NCBI RefSeq assembly: GCF_039555335.1
Contig: NC_092642.1
Coordinates: 20,960,382 to 21,024,381 of the forward strand
DNA from: Amphiura filiformis
Taxonomy: Eukaryota; Echinodermata; Ophiuroidea; Amphilepidida; Amphiuridae
Length of the DNA: 64,000 nt
Direction of reading: 5' to 3'
Position 1 is the first letter of the stretch, and every line of letters starts with the position of its first letter. Both the position numbers and the translations under genes were made by a program. Positions 45,290 through 56,734 of the stretch are shown here, one piece after another. Below the pieces are notes generated by a model. The model was not told where the DNA came from. It searched no databases and was given only the letters and a program-made list of their open reading frames with translations.

Positions 45290-45860
45290 ATCCATTGATA
45301 GCACTGTGGATGAAGTATATTACCTCTGAAAGCACCGTGGATGAATTATATCTACCTTTGATAGCACCGTGGATGGATTAGATCTACCTTTGATAGCACC
45401 GTGGATGGATTAGATCTACCTTTGATAGCATCGTGGATGAAGTAGAACTACCTCTGATAGCACTGCGGATGAAGTAGAACTACCTCTGATAGCACTGTGG
45501 ATGAAGTAGAACTACCTCTGATATCACTGTGGATGAAGTAGAACTACCTCTGATAGCACTGTGGATGAAGTAGAACTACCTCTGATAGCACTGTGGATGA
45601 AGTAGAACTACCTCTGATAGCACTGTGGATGAAGTAGAACTACCTCTGATAGCACTGTGGATGAAGTAGAACTACCTCTGATAGCACTGTGGATGAAGTA
45701 GAACTACCTCTGATAGCACTAGCTATGGATGAATTAGATCTACCTTTGATAGCACCGTGGATGAAGTATATTACCTCTGAAAGCACCGTGGATGAATTAT
45801 ATCTACCTTTGACAGCACCGTGGATGGATTAGATCTACCTTTGATAGCATCGTGGATGAA
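45290..45860 (+). repeat. 32-bp minisatellite, left part
   Basis: About 18 units of a 32-bp repeat with GATAGCACTGTGGATGAAG and TAGAACTACCTC. The central units are nearly uniform and the edge units diverged (GATTAGATCTACC, GAATTATATCTACC). The array resumes at 46474 after a LINE insertion. Related arrays lie at 48330-48535 and 61979-62395. Confidence 0.9.
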
Positions 45861-46473
45861 CATAACATAACATAACATAACAGAAAACTTTTGGTGCGCT
45901 GTTCCTTATGACAAGCTCGTAGCGCTTACAAAGTAAAAATAAAAACATCTTAAGGTACACAAGCAAAACCTTAAATAAATAACATTATAGAGTACAAACC
46001 TTAAATTTACATAATACAAGTCTTAAATATAATGATTAACAAAGTAAAGCACATCATGGAAAAAGATAGGTCTTAATTGACTTTTTAAAACTCGCGTTGG
46101 AAGAGGATTCTCTTATTGTGATAGGAAGTTTATTCCATTCCCGTGAAGCACATAAAGTAAATGTCCTGTCTCCTGCTCTAAGGTGAGCCTTGGGGTAATC
46201 CAAACGAAGGAAATCATTGACGGATCTGAGATTACGGGTTGGATGATAAATATGAAGACAAGTATTCAGATAATCTGGTGCTAAGTGGTTTAGAGTCTTG
46301 TAGACGTAGAGGAGCAGTTTGTAGATAATACGCTGTTGGACAGGTAGCCAATGAAGAGCAGACAACAATGGTTGCGATTCGTGCTTGCGAGGTACATTAA
46401 AAACAAGTCGAGCTGCCCAGTTTTGAAGACGAAGACGAAGGACATGTTTATGTGGAATTGAAGACAAGAGACC
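45861..46473 (-). mobile_element. 5'-truncated LINE (L2/CR1-like) inserted in the 32-bp array
   Basis: Minus-strand frame 46054-46500 encodes a LINE C-terminal tail: QNWAARLVFNVPR, LLSALHWLPVQQRI, LNHLAPDYL, NLRSVNDFLRLDYPK and SREWNKLP, ending TYLFP. Behind it comes a short 3' UTR with a (TTATG)n tail (45861-45882 read in reverse). The 5-bp word ATGAA flanks both ends (45856-45860, 46474-46478), and array units contain it once. This is a classic dead-on-arrival target-primed insertion. The start codon of that frame falls in the flanking repeat and is accidental. Confidence 0.85.
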
Positions 46474-46670
46474 ATGAAGTAGAACTACCTCTGATAGCAC
46501 TGTGGATGAAGTAGAACTACCTCTGATAGCACTGCGGATGAAGTAGAACTACCTCTGATAGCACTGTGGATGAAGTAGAACTACCTCAGATAGCACTGAA
46601 GATGAAGTAGAACTACCTTTGTATATAGCACTGTGAATGAAATTAAACTACCTCTGATAAACATGTAGAT
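46474..46670 (+). repeat. 32-bp minisatellite, right part
   Basis: About six units continuing the array at 45290, with decayed units at the right end (AAACTACCTCTGATAAACATG), a pattern repeated near 62350-62390. Confidence 0.88.
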
Positions 46671-48329
46671 GAAGTTGAAAAGCAAAATGCTCAAGCCAAA
46701 CTTAAAAGCTTATATAAGCATGCTGGCCTGTATGAAGAGAAAGGAAAGAAACAACGTGTTAATAATAGGAAGTCTACAGCAGTTTTTAAGTTTTAATGGT
46801 CAAAATACTGTACTGGAGCAATATGGCTACTGTCATCCCGTTCGCTCTAACAATCTTTCATAGCAACTGCATGTACAGATGTGGACATATGTGACCGTCC
46901 ACGGCGAATGAGCCGTAAATTCCTCCCCCGGTCAATTTTGTTTTATTTCGTGTTTAAAAAATAAACATCATAAACTTAAAAATGGTATATCATTTGACTT
47001 CAAATGATATCCAGAAGCGGGGTTATGGTTTGTTAAACTTTGCTCCTTCAACAAAATTATAGCTTTTTTCGTTTCTACGTGTGTCTCTTTTTCCACATTG
47101 TTGGCAATAAATATCAAACAGTCATAATTGGCGGTCATTTCAAATCATCCCCAAGTCAAAGAGGTTTAAGAAGGTTCTCTCATTATTTATTGTTGGTTAT
47201 GCATAAATATGCAAAATACAATGCCTGGTAACCCACCACTTGAAAAGGATTTAGCAAAAGCAAACAAAGACCAGAGCTATTAAATGTTCTATAGCCATCT
47301 AAGGTAGAAGCTTATTATCCACTTCAATAATAGGATTATTGATTGGTGTTGTGACTATCAAAATAAGACGGATGTCGCGCCAGCTTAAGTGACCGATGAA
47401 TACGACCTTCGTACACATTTTACACTGTAACTCAGAATACAATTTAGGGAATTTACGGCTCGTTTGTGCTGCCGGGTCACATATTTTGATATTGATGATC
47501 AGTACATGTGGCAATAGGGCACGTGAAGTGACATACATACAAAAGATAATAGTAGCTTGAAATCAAATTGATCAGTTTACAGTTCCTGTGACACGTTGGA
47601 GCTACTAGAAGACAAAGAATCCTCGCCATAATCCAGCAACGTGTCATCATGGTCATAGTCTTGCTAATGATCACCATCAGTTGTTGAAGGTGCGTTGTTC
47701 CCGCCATTCGGTTCTTAAAAGTTAATGATGACTCGTGACAAATATTGTCTTCCACATCTTCGAGGCAGTATGGTTTTTTTTTTATTATATCTCTAAAAAG
47801 GTAATGATGATATTTATATAAAAGTATACATTTTCAGGAAAGGACGCAAGGAATCCAACTAGCATAACAGACTGCAAAAATGTGCAGTTTTTTAGAAAAC
47901 AAAATCACAAAACAATTATTTAACTTTACTGCCTCGACGAAGACAGTATAGTAAAAGCTAATAAAAGTAGCGTCTGAAAAACATATAGACAATATCCACA
48001 TTCTCAAAATAGCATAACACTGTCATGACTGCTGTGCTTGTCGTTTGCCATTTTTCGTGAACAAATACCACGAAGTTCTGAAACATTGAAAGTTTTTCCA
48101 CTATTGTATCGCAGTGATGCCCACTCTGGAGTCCTACATCAATACACACTACTTTTGCAACGCATAATGTATCTCATTATGATTACATAACCTTCAATTT
48201 AGAAATGGGACTTATTTATTAGGGTAAACTTAACTTACGGACTGATACCTGCGTAAGATACAAAATATTTCCCATGCCAAAAAAGTAGTGGTTCAAAATT
48301 ATAACATAGATAAGATGTAGCAAACCTAC
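46671..48329. other. Diverged downstream block and unrecognised DNA
   Basis: 46670-46880 and 47480-47600 match 62395-62580 and 62600-62750. The rest is unrecognised. Short frames have no family resemblance. Confidence 0.45.
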
Positions 48330-48535
48330 TTCTGACAGCACATTGAATAAAGTAGAATTACTTTTGGTAGCACTCTAGATGACCTGATAGCACTCTGGAT
48401 GAAGTAGAACCTCTAATTAGCACTTTGAGTGAATTAGAACTACAGCGGATAAAACTACCCCTCGTAGCACTGTTGGTGAATAGAACTACCTCTAAAATCA
48501 CTCAGAATGAAACAGAACTACCTCTGAAGACAATT
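48330..48535 (+). repeat. Decayed 32-bp minisatellite
   Basis: Five or six diverged units (for example CTGATAGCACTCTGGATGAA). A single further remnant, GATGAATTAGAACTACCTCT, lies at 57820, so the transposon pile at 48554-57770 probably sits inside this array. Confidence 0.65.
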
Positions 48536-48553
48536 GAATGACCGTGCTGTTTA

Positions 48554-50886
48554 CATACTGCAGTTACTGTCCATTTTCCTATACACAATACACAGTGCTC
48601 TCACCATTGACGCGCGACCTATACAAATAGTGTATGTTAGAAGTATATTGCATTTGCCTAGTTAACATCACTGTGTGAAAAATAACTGGCCAATATTTAA
48701 AGTATTCTCCAAACTTCTAGCAAATATGTTTCTCTAACATGACCTAAAATTACAGCTAGGTTAGATGTTCAGAAATAGTCGCACTTTCGTAAAATATGAG
48801 TGAGGGCAAGGCATAGCTAGCTCATAGCTAGCCAACTCCCCGTGTTAATTGAATGGAGATTTGACCGAAAATATTGAGCTATATTGGTAACGGACCGCTC
48901 CGTTCTGAAGGATGCCACAAAAAAACGGTACAAGCTACATTTAAAGTATTCTATGACATTCTAGAAAATATAGTTTTGTAACATGTCCTAAATTTTTAGC
49001 TAATTTAGGTGTTTGGAAATAGTCGCACTTTTGTGTTTTAGGAAGGATATGTAAACGACAGATAACACCAAAAATATGAAGACATTATTTCCAAACCGTG
49101 TTAAGTCAACAATCATTATGTTGCTCATTTTCAAGAATGCTGGTTAACAAAAAGCAGGCCATTGTCTCATTTCGTGAACAAAGGTCCACATACCATTGTT
49201 TCCTTGCGTTTCCTTTATAATCGGTTACCCAACTGAAGCTGTATTATAGCAGTTCATTGCGATACCGCACATATAAAACAGACACATGTGCACAACCAGA
49301 GAAGATCCGATTTAATCAGTTGAGCTGTTTCAATGAGTGTTATCTTGGTTTAATATAGGTTTTCTCAGTTAATTTAACACATTTTTCGTTATATTTAATA
49401 TCCCGTTAAGTTTGAATTCGTCCATAAAATGTTGAAGTGTCTATTTGTAAACTTAAATTTCGTCTTTGGTCAAATGTATTCATATTTTGATCAAACATAT
49501 TCATACAATGTTCATTTAATTTCGTCCAATGTAGGGGTTATCAACTTAATGTGTAAATATATTTCGTCTTTGGTCAAATCTTTTGATATTCGGGTCATTT
49601 AATTTCGTCTTTAACATAAAGCATGTAGAAGTAGGCCTGCTTATTTTCCTTTTATTTCTGTTTATCTTTCCATTTATATATATTTCATATTTCTTTATTT
49701 TCTTTATTTTGTTTTCTTTCTTTTGGTATTTCTTTATTTTCTTTTATTTTTTTTTTCTGTTTTGTTGTTGTTGTTTTTTGTTGTTGTTGTTTGTTTTTGT
49801 TTTGTTTTTTATATCATTTTATATTTCAAACGTGGTTGTAAGGCCCTCTTTGTCTCGCTCCCATATTATTGTGATAACTGTTATCTGGTCAGAATAAATT
49901 TAGACACGTCTGTTCGGATTTATATCAGCAAGGTGAGAACTAGTGTTATTTCAATGCATTGGAATAGGAATTGAATTGAATTTAATTTAGGCAATTTTTC
50001 ATTTCAATTTAGTGAAGTGAATCGAAATGGTTTTTTTTTTGTGTTTTTTTCATTTGAATTCATTAAATTAATTAAATTCAATGTTTTTATTCTTTCATTT
50101 CAATTCAATGCATTGAATTGAAATGTATTTTTTGTTCATTTCATTTCAATTCATTGAATCGAAAATGCATACAATAAGTATTTGATTCTACCATTTCACC
50201 TGTATTGTCAGCTTATCAGTTACAATAAACCTTCTCCCTGAACTGCTCTTAGCCATATGCCCGGTGAAATATATCAGTGTTGGAAAAGAATTGAATTTGA
50301 ATATGAATTGAAATGAAATTAAATTGGTTAGCAGTTATTTTCAATGCATTGAATTGGAATTGAATAAAAATGATTTAAGTAGAGAAGAATTGAATTGAAA
50401 TTGCATCAAAATGATTTTATATAATAAAAAAGTGAATCTGAATTGAATTGAAATTCATTTTCTGAATCGAAATAGTGAGAACTCTATACCAGTGGTTGAA
50501 ATCTAAGATGTAATTAATGAAGGCCTACAATGCATTATGGAGGACGAATTGATTTGATCAAAGCATAACAATTAATGAACAAAGACGAATTATATTTGTG
50601 CAAGTACTGTCAATGCAGCAGGTGAGACGATTTCAATGCTCTCTAGGACGAAATCAAATGAACATTGTATGAATCTTTTTGATCAAAATATGAATTTATT
50701 TGACCAAAGACGAAATTTAAGTTTACAAATAGACACTTCCAATTTTTTAGGACGAATTCAAACTTAACGGGATACTAAATATAACGAAAAATGTGTTAAA
50801 TTAACTGAGAAAACCTATAGTTTTTAATGGGGTTTAAGTCCTGCAAAGGTCGAGTTGAATTCTACTGTAGACATGACTGCATCATG
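48554..50886. mobile_element. Dispersed DNA element, inverted relative to 31294, interrupted
   Basis: 48554-49353 and 50820-50886 are inverse to 32165-31294. The gap corresponds exactly to an inserted transposon. GTGTTATCTTGGTTTAATA before the insert and TAATGGGGTTTAAGTCC after it join directly in the uninterrupted copy near 31350-31380. Confidence 0.82.
49356..50817. mobile_element. Non-autonomous Tc1/mariner-like transposon, long TIRs, TA target
   Basis: A 1462-bp element with inverse ends TAGGTTTTCTCAGTTAATTT and AATTAACTGAGAAAACCTA; the match extends about 180 bp inward (TTGAATTCGTCC, ACTTAAATTTCGTCTTTGGTC). TA flanks both sides (49354-49355, 50818-50819); the copy at 31294-32165 supplies the empty site with one TA. 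The interior is a T-rich tract (49640-49815) and repeated TTGAATTGAAAT words (49960-50480), with no transposase. The poly-Phe frame at 49583 is a composition artefact. Confidence 0.85.
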
Positions 50887-50929
50887 ACCAAAGAAGATTG
50901 GATAGAAACTGGTTTGGAAAAAGTCCAAG

Positions 50930-53008
50930 ATGGCGGACACGAAAGTAAACAAAGGCGTTCGTACGAGATCGAATACAAGTTTGAAGTTTAAGCTAACTCA
51001 ACTCAGCCCACTCCAAACAAATCCAAACGTTACAGGATATCCCAACTTTGATAGTAGACTTGTGATAATGCAGAACTGAATACAGAAATATGTGGGAAGT
51101 GTGACATGGCAATATACTCAGAATCAGAGTCAGAGATTGGTGATGATGGAACAGGGACCCTGTAGTACAGTGTGACATAATTATGCCAAATGTTTTACCA
51201 CCAGAAGTGTGCTAAAGTAAATGTTGAACTATACAGAATTAATTATAGTTAAGTATGGGAAACCAGGAACTGGAGATATACCGTGGCATTGTCAATTGTG
51301 TAGAAGATTATGCAAAAGTCCTAGTAGGCGAAGTTACAGGTTTATAAAGATGCACTGGAAGTAGAAGATCCGAAGTTGTGTTATGGAAGAGAATGTACAG
51401 AAAGTGGTAAAAGAAGTAATGGAGCAGGAAAAGAGGAAATTAGCGGCCATTGTCAGCAACTTGCCAATCGATGAGAGTGAGCCTGATCAAGAACGTGAAA
51501 TAGGCAATAAAGTGAGGTTCCTACTGACAGAAGTTGAGGAAGAATATATAGAAAAGACAACGAAATTACCAAATGCCGAGGGAGAGCTAGTTTGAGTAGA
51601 ATTGAAAACCAAAACTGTAAAGATGAAGGTGTTAGCAAACGCTAAGAAATTGTATAAAGATCAAGAGTTCAAAGAAGACTACATCCGCCCTGATCTAACA
51701 TACGAGCAAAGAAAAAAAAGACTACGAACTACGTCAAATGTTGAAGGAAAGAAGAGATCACGGAGAAAAAACCTCAAAGATCACAAGAGGGAAGATAGTG
51801 CAGACACAGTCATCCCCATAGCTCGCCACACCAAAAAAACATGGAAAGCACAGCCCTGTAAATAAAAACAGCACCCAAAGAACAGCACGGCACTACAGAG
51901 CATAGGCGAATCACCTTAACTATGATAAAGATGGAGGAAACCAAGATGTACATGTAAGAGAAAATTACCATAAGGCAGAGGAAAGCCACCTCAGCTGTAC
52001 TGATGGTAGACAGAGACAACAAGTGCAAGTTTATGTAGAGGAAATTCACCCCGAGACAGAGGAAAGTCGCCTCAGCTGTACAGATGATAGACAGATCCAA
52101 GAAGTAGGGGAACGTCTCCCCAATATAGAGGAAAGTCACCTCAGATGTACTGATGGAAAGAGATTTCAATTTTAGAGAGATAGATTGGGATCTTCTACAA
52201 GCTACAAGATATGAACAAGAAAGGGAAATGAATTCCTAGAACTAGTACAAGACAACCTATGGACATAGCACGTGTTAGAATCCACAAGGGAAGATGCAAA
52301 TCTAGCCCTGGTGCTGAGTTTGGAGCCAGATATGATTGATGACTTACAAGTGAATGTTAGGCACTAGTGACCACCAGATTGTCACATGGAACATGATGTG
52401 TAGCATCAAGGCTGGAACTGTTGCCCACTCAAGAAACTACGGCAAAAGAAACTAAGAAATGAGGAAGAGGTTAAATAACACTGGGAAGAAGAGTACAGAA
52501 ATAAATGCACACAAGAAGCATAGACTTGTTTGAAAAACGAACTAGATTCCTTAGCAGAAGAGTACATACCTATGAAGAGAATCCAGCAACAAACAAAGCC
52601 AAAATGGATGGTAAGAGCAACCATGAAAGCAGTCTGGAAAAGAAGAAGGCATGGCAGAAATTTAAGACAACCAAAAGTGAAGCAGACGAAGAGAACTGCC
52701 GAGATTGTGAGAAGGCAGCAAAGAAGAAAATACGTGAGGCAAAGTATAAGTATGAGAAGAGTATCGCTAACTCAATCAGAAGAAAATCCTAAGGGATTTT
52801 ACGCATACACCAGATCCAAAAGGAAAGTGAAAGTATAATACCGCCAGGCAAAGAAACGGCTGAAGATCTACATTTTTTTCACATCAGTCTTCACAGAAGA
52901 AGGCGATGAGCCACCAGAAGCGCCGAGAATGTTCATTGGTGAAGAAAGCGAAAAATTCAGAATTATGATCATCATAATCATTGAGCCAGAACACATTGAG
53001 AAACATTT
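50930..53008 (+). pseudogene. CR1-like LINE, 5' part: PHD-type ORF1 and start of ORF2, decayed
   Basis: Starts in a MADTKVNKGVRTRS context. Fragments in several frames show a PHD-like zinc finger (ICGKCDMA..., CQMFYHQKCAKVNVELY, IPWHCQLC), then a helical charged ORF1 segment (51383-51595) and the YIRPDLTYEQRKKR-type segment (51602-51865). An in-frame repeated EESHLSCTDGRQ region follows (51978-52172), then the linker between endonuclease and reverse transcriptase (WNCCPLKKLR, KPKWMVRATMKAVWKR, NPKGFYAYTRSKRKVK, FTSVFTEE). Multiple stops and frameshifts make it dead. It breaks off at EPEHIEKHF near 53008, and what looks like its continuation is at 56735. Confidence 0.72.
51978..52172 (+). repeat. 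In-frame tandem repeat within LINE ORF remains
   Basis: GAGGAAAG.C.CCTCAG.TGTAC.GATG is repeated three times at roughly 75-100 bp spacing, translating as EES(H/R)L(S/R)CTD(G/D). It lies between the ORF1 segment and the ORF2 linker. Confidence 0.6.
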
Positions 53009-53009
53009 T

Positions 53010-54383
53010 GCTCGGGCTAAACCCCAGCAAAGGCATCCCTCTCTACAAAAAGAAGAGCCGGCTGGATGCAGGTAATTATAGACCTGTTAGCATTCTCCCA
53101 GTTGTGTCCAAAATTTTAGAAAAGGCTGTCTTTTTCCAATTGAACAAATTCCTGGTTGAAAATAAACTCCTTTATGAACTCCAATCTGGCTTCAGAGGAT
53201 CATACTCAACTGACACTTGCCTCATTCACCTTCAAGATCATATCAGGAAAAAACCTGCTGCTAGATATCCAGAAGGCATTTGACAGTGTTGACCATAAAA
53301 TCTTGTGTAACAAACTGTCTGCCATGGGTGTTAAGTCCACAGCCTGGTTTGAATCTTATCTTTGTGATCGTAAACAAATTGTTCAAATTGATGGGGTTGA
53401 GTCTGATCCTCTTGTCATAACATGTGGAGTTCCCCAAGGCAGTATTTTAGGTCCTCTTTTATTCGTATGCTATGTTAATGACATGTCCACTTCTATTAAT
53501 TGTATTATGTTGCTGTATGCTGATGATAGTGCTTTGATATATTCCGACAAAGATCCAGAGAGAATCAGTCATGTTCTTCGTGATAACTTGGAGAGCTGCA
53601 ATTAATGGCTTATAGAAAATAATCTCTCTCTGCACACAGGCAAAACTGAACTGATTCTCTTTGGATCGAAGCGTAAGGTCAATAATGTTTCTGATTTTTC
53701 TATCATTCTTAACAATGGTCAAATAATTAAATCTAAGCATACTGTTGTTTATCTTGGTCTAGAACTTAACCAGTTTCTTGATGGTGAGGAAATTGCAACC
53801 AAAATTGTGAAACAAAGTTAACTCTCGTTTGAAATTCCTCTACACACAAGCAAATTTTTTAAATCAAAAAGTGAAAAAAAAATGGTCTGCTCAGCTCTTG
53901 TTTTGTGCCTGTTTGAATATTCTATTTCCCCCTGGTATTGTGCCATTTCTAAATATCATTCGATCAGATTGCAGCGAGCTCAGAACAAAGTTATCAGATT
54001 TATTCTGGGCAAAGATCACATGTATCATATTAACAAAGCTGACTTTGTTAGGCATTTCAAATATCAGGACAAAGGCTGAGCAGCTCCGTTTGAACCATGT
54101 TTTTAATATTTTTCATGATGTTTGCCCAAGCTATATGAAAGAAAACTTTGTCGAATTATCTCATCTTCATCGTTATAACACTAGGGGTAGCAATTTTAAC
54201 TTCCAAGTTCCAAAAATCAAAACAGCAGATTCTGCTTCCTTTTTTTACAATGCAATCCATGATGGGAACAAACTTCCCGAAAATGTAAAATTGTGCAATA
54301 TAAAAGCAAGGTTTAAAAAAGATGCTAAAATTATCCTCTTAGACCACATGGTTATATATATAGTTTTTAATATTGTAATTTAG
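53010..54383 (+). pseudogene. Second LINE, reverse-transcriptase portion (YADD type), decayed
   Basis: Frames 53028-53283, 53156-53605, onward to 53820 and 53829-54383 give successive RT blocks: NYRPVSILPVVSKILEK, LLYELQSGFR, the D-bearing LLDIQKAFDSVDHK, CGVPQGSILGPLLF, and the catalytic LLYADDSALI. After it come KTELILFGSKRK, YLGLEL, the WY..ISKYH..LQRAQNKVIRFI region and a C-terminal RYNTRGSNFNFQVP. At least four frameshifts or stops. It lacks any 5' ORF and begins abruptly where the CR1-like element stops, so it is probably a 5'-truncated insertion. An A run lies at 54441-54459. Confidence 0.78.
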
Positions 54384-56734
54384 AACATGATTTTTTCTCG
54401 AAGTGGACCAGAAAAAGTTCATTTTTTAAGTTAAAAGTTAAAAAAAAAAAAAAAAAAAGGAATCAGTGCACACATGCTAAATGCATGGGTGCTGTATAAT
54501 ATTATACCATGGATCAGTGCACTACATCACAGTATATGCTGTATTGCTGTATAATATTATACCAGCATCAGTGCATGCACACATGCTATGCATGGGTGCT
54601 GTATAATATTTGTGTTGGGGTTCGGACATAGAGTTAGAGTTTATCGACGACGACGATGTCGTCGTTCTACCGACGCGCGCACGGCGGCGCGGAAGCGGAA
54701 CGATGGGAGTTATACGCGTTTCGTGATTTTTGCTGGACGCGTCTCTGTCGTCTCGCTTTCGACGTTATTCTAGACGTACGCTTTTGTCATTTCGCGACGT
54801 CGGGCGTCGACTTCAAAATTAGGTTAGGGTTTAGAATTAGGGACGGCTATACGTTAGAAGTACATATAGGATTTAGGGTTATTGCGATGGTTAGATTAGG
54901 GGTATGATTGTGGGTGTAATTTTAGGGTACCCCCCCCCCATTTATAAAACATTCTTCCATTTAGACAACATGGGATATTTTTAGCATGCAATAACAAGAT
55001 CCATTGTGCAAAATCACAGGTCCATTGCAATGCAAACAGACAATGTAAACAGCTAGCCCTCATTTCATATTCATAACCTTGGATTAAGGGTGTAAATTAC
55101 AAAAGGTGTTACATAACAAGCATCTATATGGCCATGCAGAATCATAGGTTATGTGTGTACTAGTACATTGTAGCATTGGGAAATTTGCCTACTGAATAGA
55201 ATGCTAAAATGCACAAAAATTAAATGAACATCTGGGAAAAGTTAAATTATATATTTTTTTAAATTAAATGCAGGCTTTTTGCTAATCAATGGTTCGTTGG
55301 ATGTGTTCGCCATCTCACGATGCGTCGCAAATTACAAATAATTGACGCGTCATTTCAAACGGCATGCGTATTTAGCCGATAAAATTCAGTATGCATAAAA
55401 TTTCATTTTAAAAAGGCTTAATCTTGTATATGTTGTTGCTACCCTATGGCGATTACAGATATGGCAATGGCATGCATGCGCTCAGCTACATACAGTTTCG
55501 GTCAAAGAAGAACGGCACTTGTTTACATTTTGAGAGCGTGCACAGTGTAAACACGGACGTGTGTTTCTGATCGGTGATTCAATCGTCTGACCATCATAAC
55601 AACATACGCGGTAATCTGATTGGCCGATTAAGCGTCAAAATGTCGCTCATAAACAGGGCGCTTGCGTCAATCTGAGTAAGGGACTGCCGTTCTTCTCTGA
55701 AACTGAGTGTGGTTCAACATGCATGCACGTACATGTATGTCATGTATGTATGTGTACTGTGTAAGTAAGCTTAAACAAATTTTTGTGTACTCACTTCATC
55801 AAAATTGAATTCACTATAAATCCATTATAACTTGACTTCGACGAAAACATGTAATTGAATCAGGCCTTATAGTTAAATATATAGACCTAGCCTTTCAAGC
55901 ACATGACACTGTTCACTTTCAAGTTTCAACTCTTATTATTGATAAAACCGCCACTTTGCAATAGATAGGATGTCGCCATTCTTATTTGATTTGTTTTTCT
56001 TGTTGCACACCACTATACATGCAAAAATCCTCATTGAACGACATGTTCATATTGATGATTTTGTCAATGCTGATGGGAACTACAAATGAAATTTGGTATC
56101 AAAATAAAGCTATTCATAAGTGATAATGTTATTATATTATCTGTATACCATGCTAATCATCAACTTCTTTTAACCATCAACCTTACAACCCCCTCCCCAC
56201 CCCACCCCCATTTTTTTCCATTAAATCAACCTGGTGTGGTTCTCAGAATAAAACACTGAGTTTGGAGTTTGATTCGAACCCGATTTGGTGGTGTGTAAAA
56301 TCAAGATTTGTTCAAGTCTACTCACCACATACTCACAACAAGTATGCATTTCTCAATGGGCTAACTTTTTAGCCTGATTACAAGTCTGTCCTTTTAAGCA
56401 ACAATTTCTCATTCAATTAAAGCATCAAAATAAATTGCAATTTTTTTTATTTTTTTTTTTATGAAACAATATGGACTTTTCATAGTCCGTTTCGAAAAAA
56501 AATCCTCTTTAGGTGTTTCATGTTTTAAATAGTTGTAATATATATATATATATATATATATTCATTGTTATTTATAAGCACCCCTTTGGAAATAAGTCGC
56601 TGACTTTAAGGGATATCCTTGGCATATTATCGTGTCAATTTTTATGTTTTAATTTGTATTTTATAACAACTATGTTTTTGTATATATGTTCTGTGCAATA
56701 TGTTATTTGACTCTTATGATGATATGCTTAATAA
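54384..56734. other. Non-coding tail region between the two LINE remnants
   Basis: 54470-54605 carries two imperfect copies of a GCATGGGTGCTGTATAATAT unit. 54640-54800 is strikingly CpG-rich. 55491-55709 is bounded by inverse words (AGTTTCGGTCAAAGAAGAAC and its near-inverse), probably another MITE. 56539-56561 is (TA)n. 56560-56734 looks like a LINE 3' UTR ending ATGCTTAATAAATTCAAATC. No gene is supported. Confidence 0.45.
55491..55709. mobile_element. Possible MITE with AGAAGAACGGCA arms
   Basis: ACAGTTTCGGTCAAAGAAGAACGGCA-like left end (given in part) pairs with TGCCGTTCTTCTCTGAAACTG at the right. The interior is CpG-rich compared with its surroundings. Flanking ATGCATGC words lie on both sides (55470, 55721). 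Confidence 0.5.

Noticed and set aside
49583-49974. Poly-Phe/Ile hydrophobic frame as a membrane protein
   Set aside because: T-rich low-complexity interior of a non-autonomous transposon.
51810-52169. Minus-strand 119-codon frame across the LINE ORF remains
   Set aside because: Antisense of the repeated EESHLSCTD segment; no independent support.
54820-54905. TTAGGGTTTAGAATTAGGG-like words as an internal telomeric repeat
   Set aside because: Only scattered single hexamers without a regular (TTAGGG)n run.
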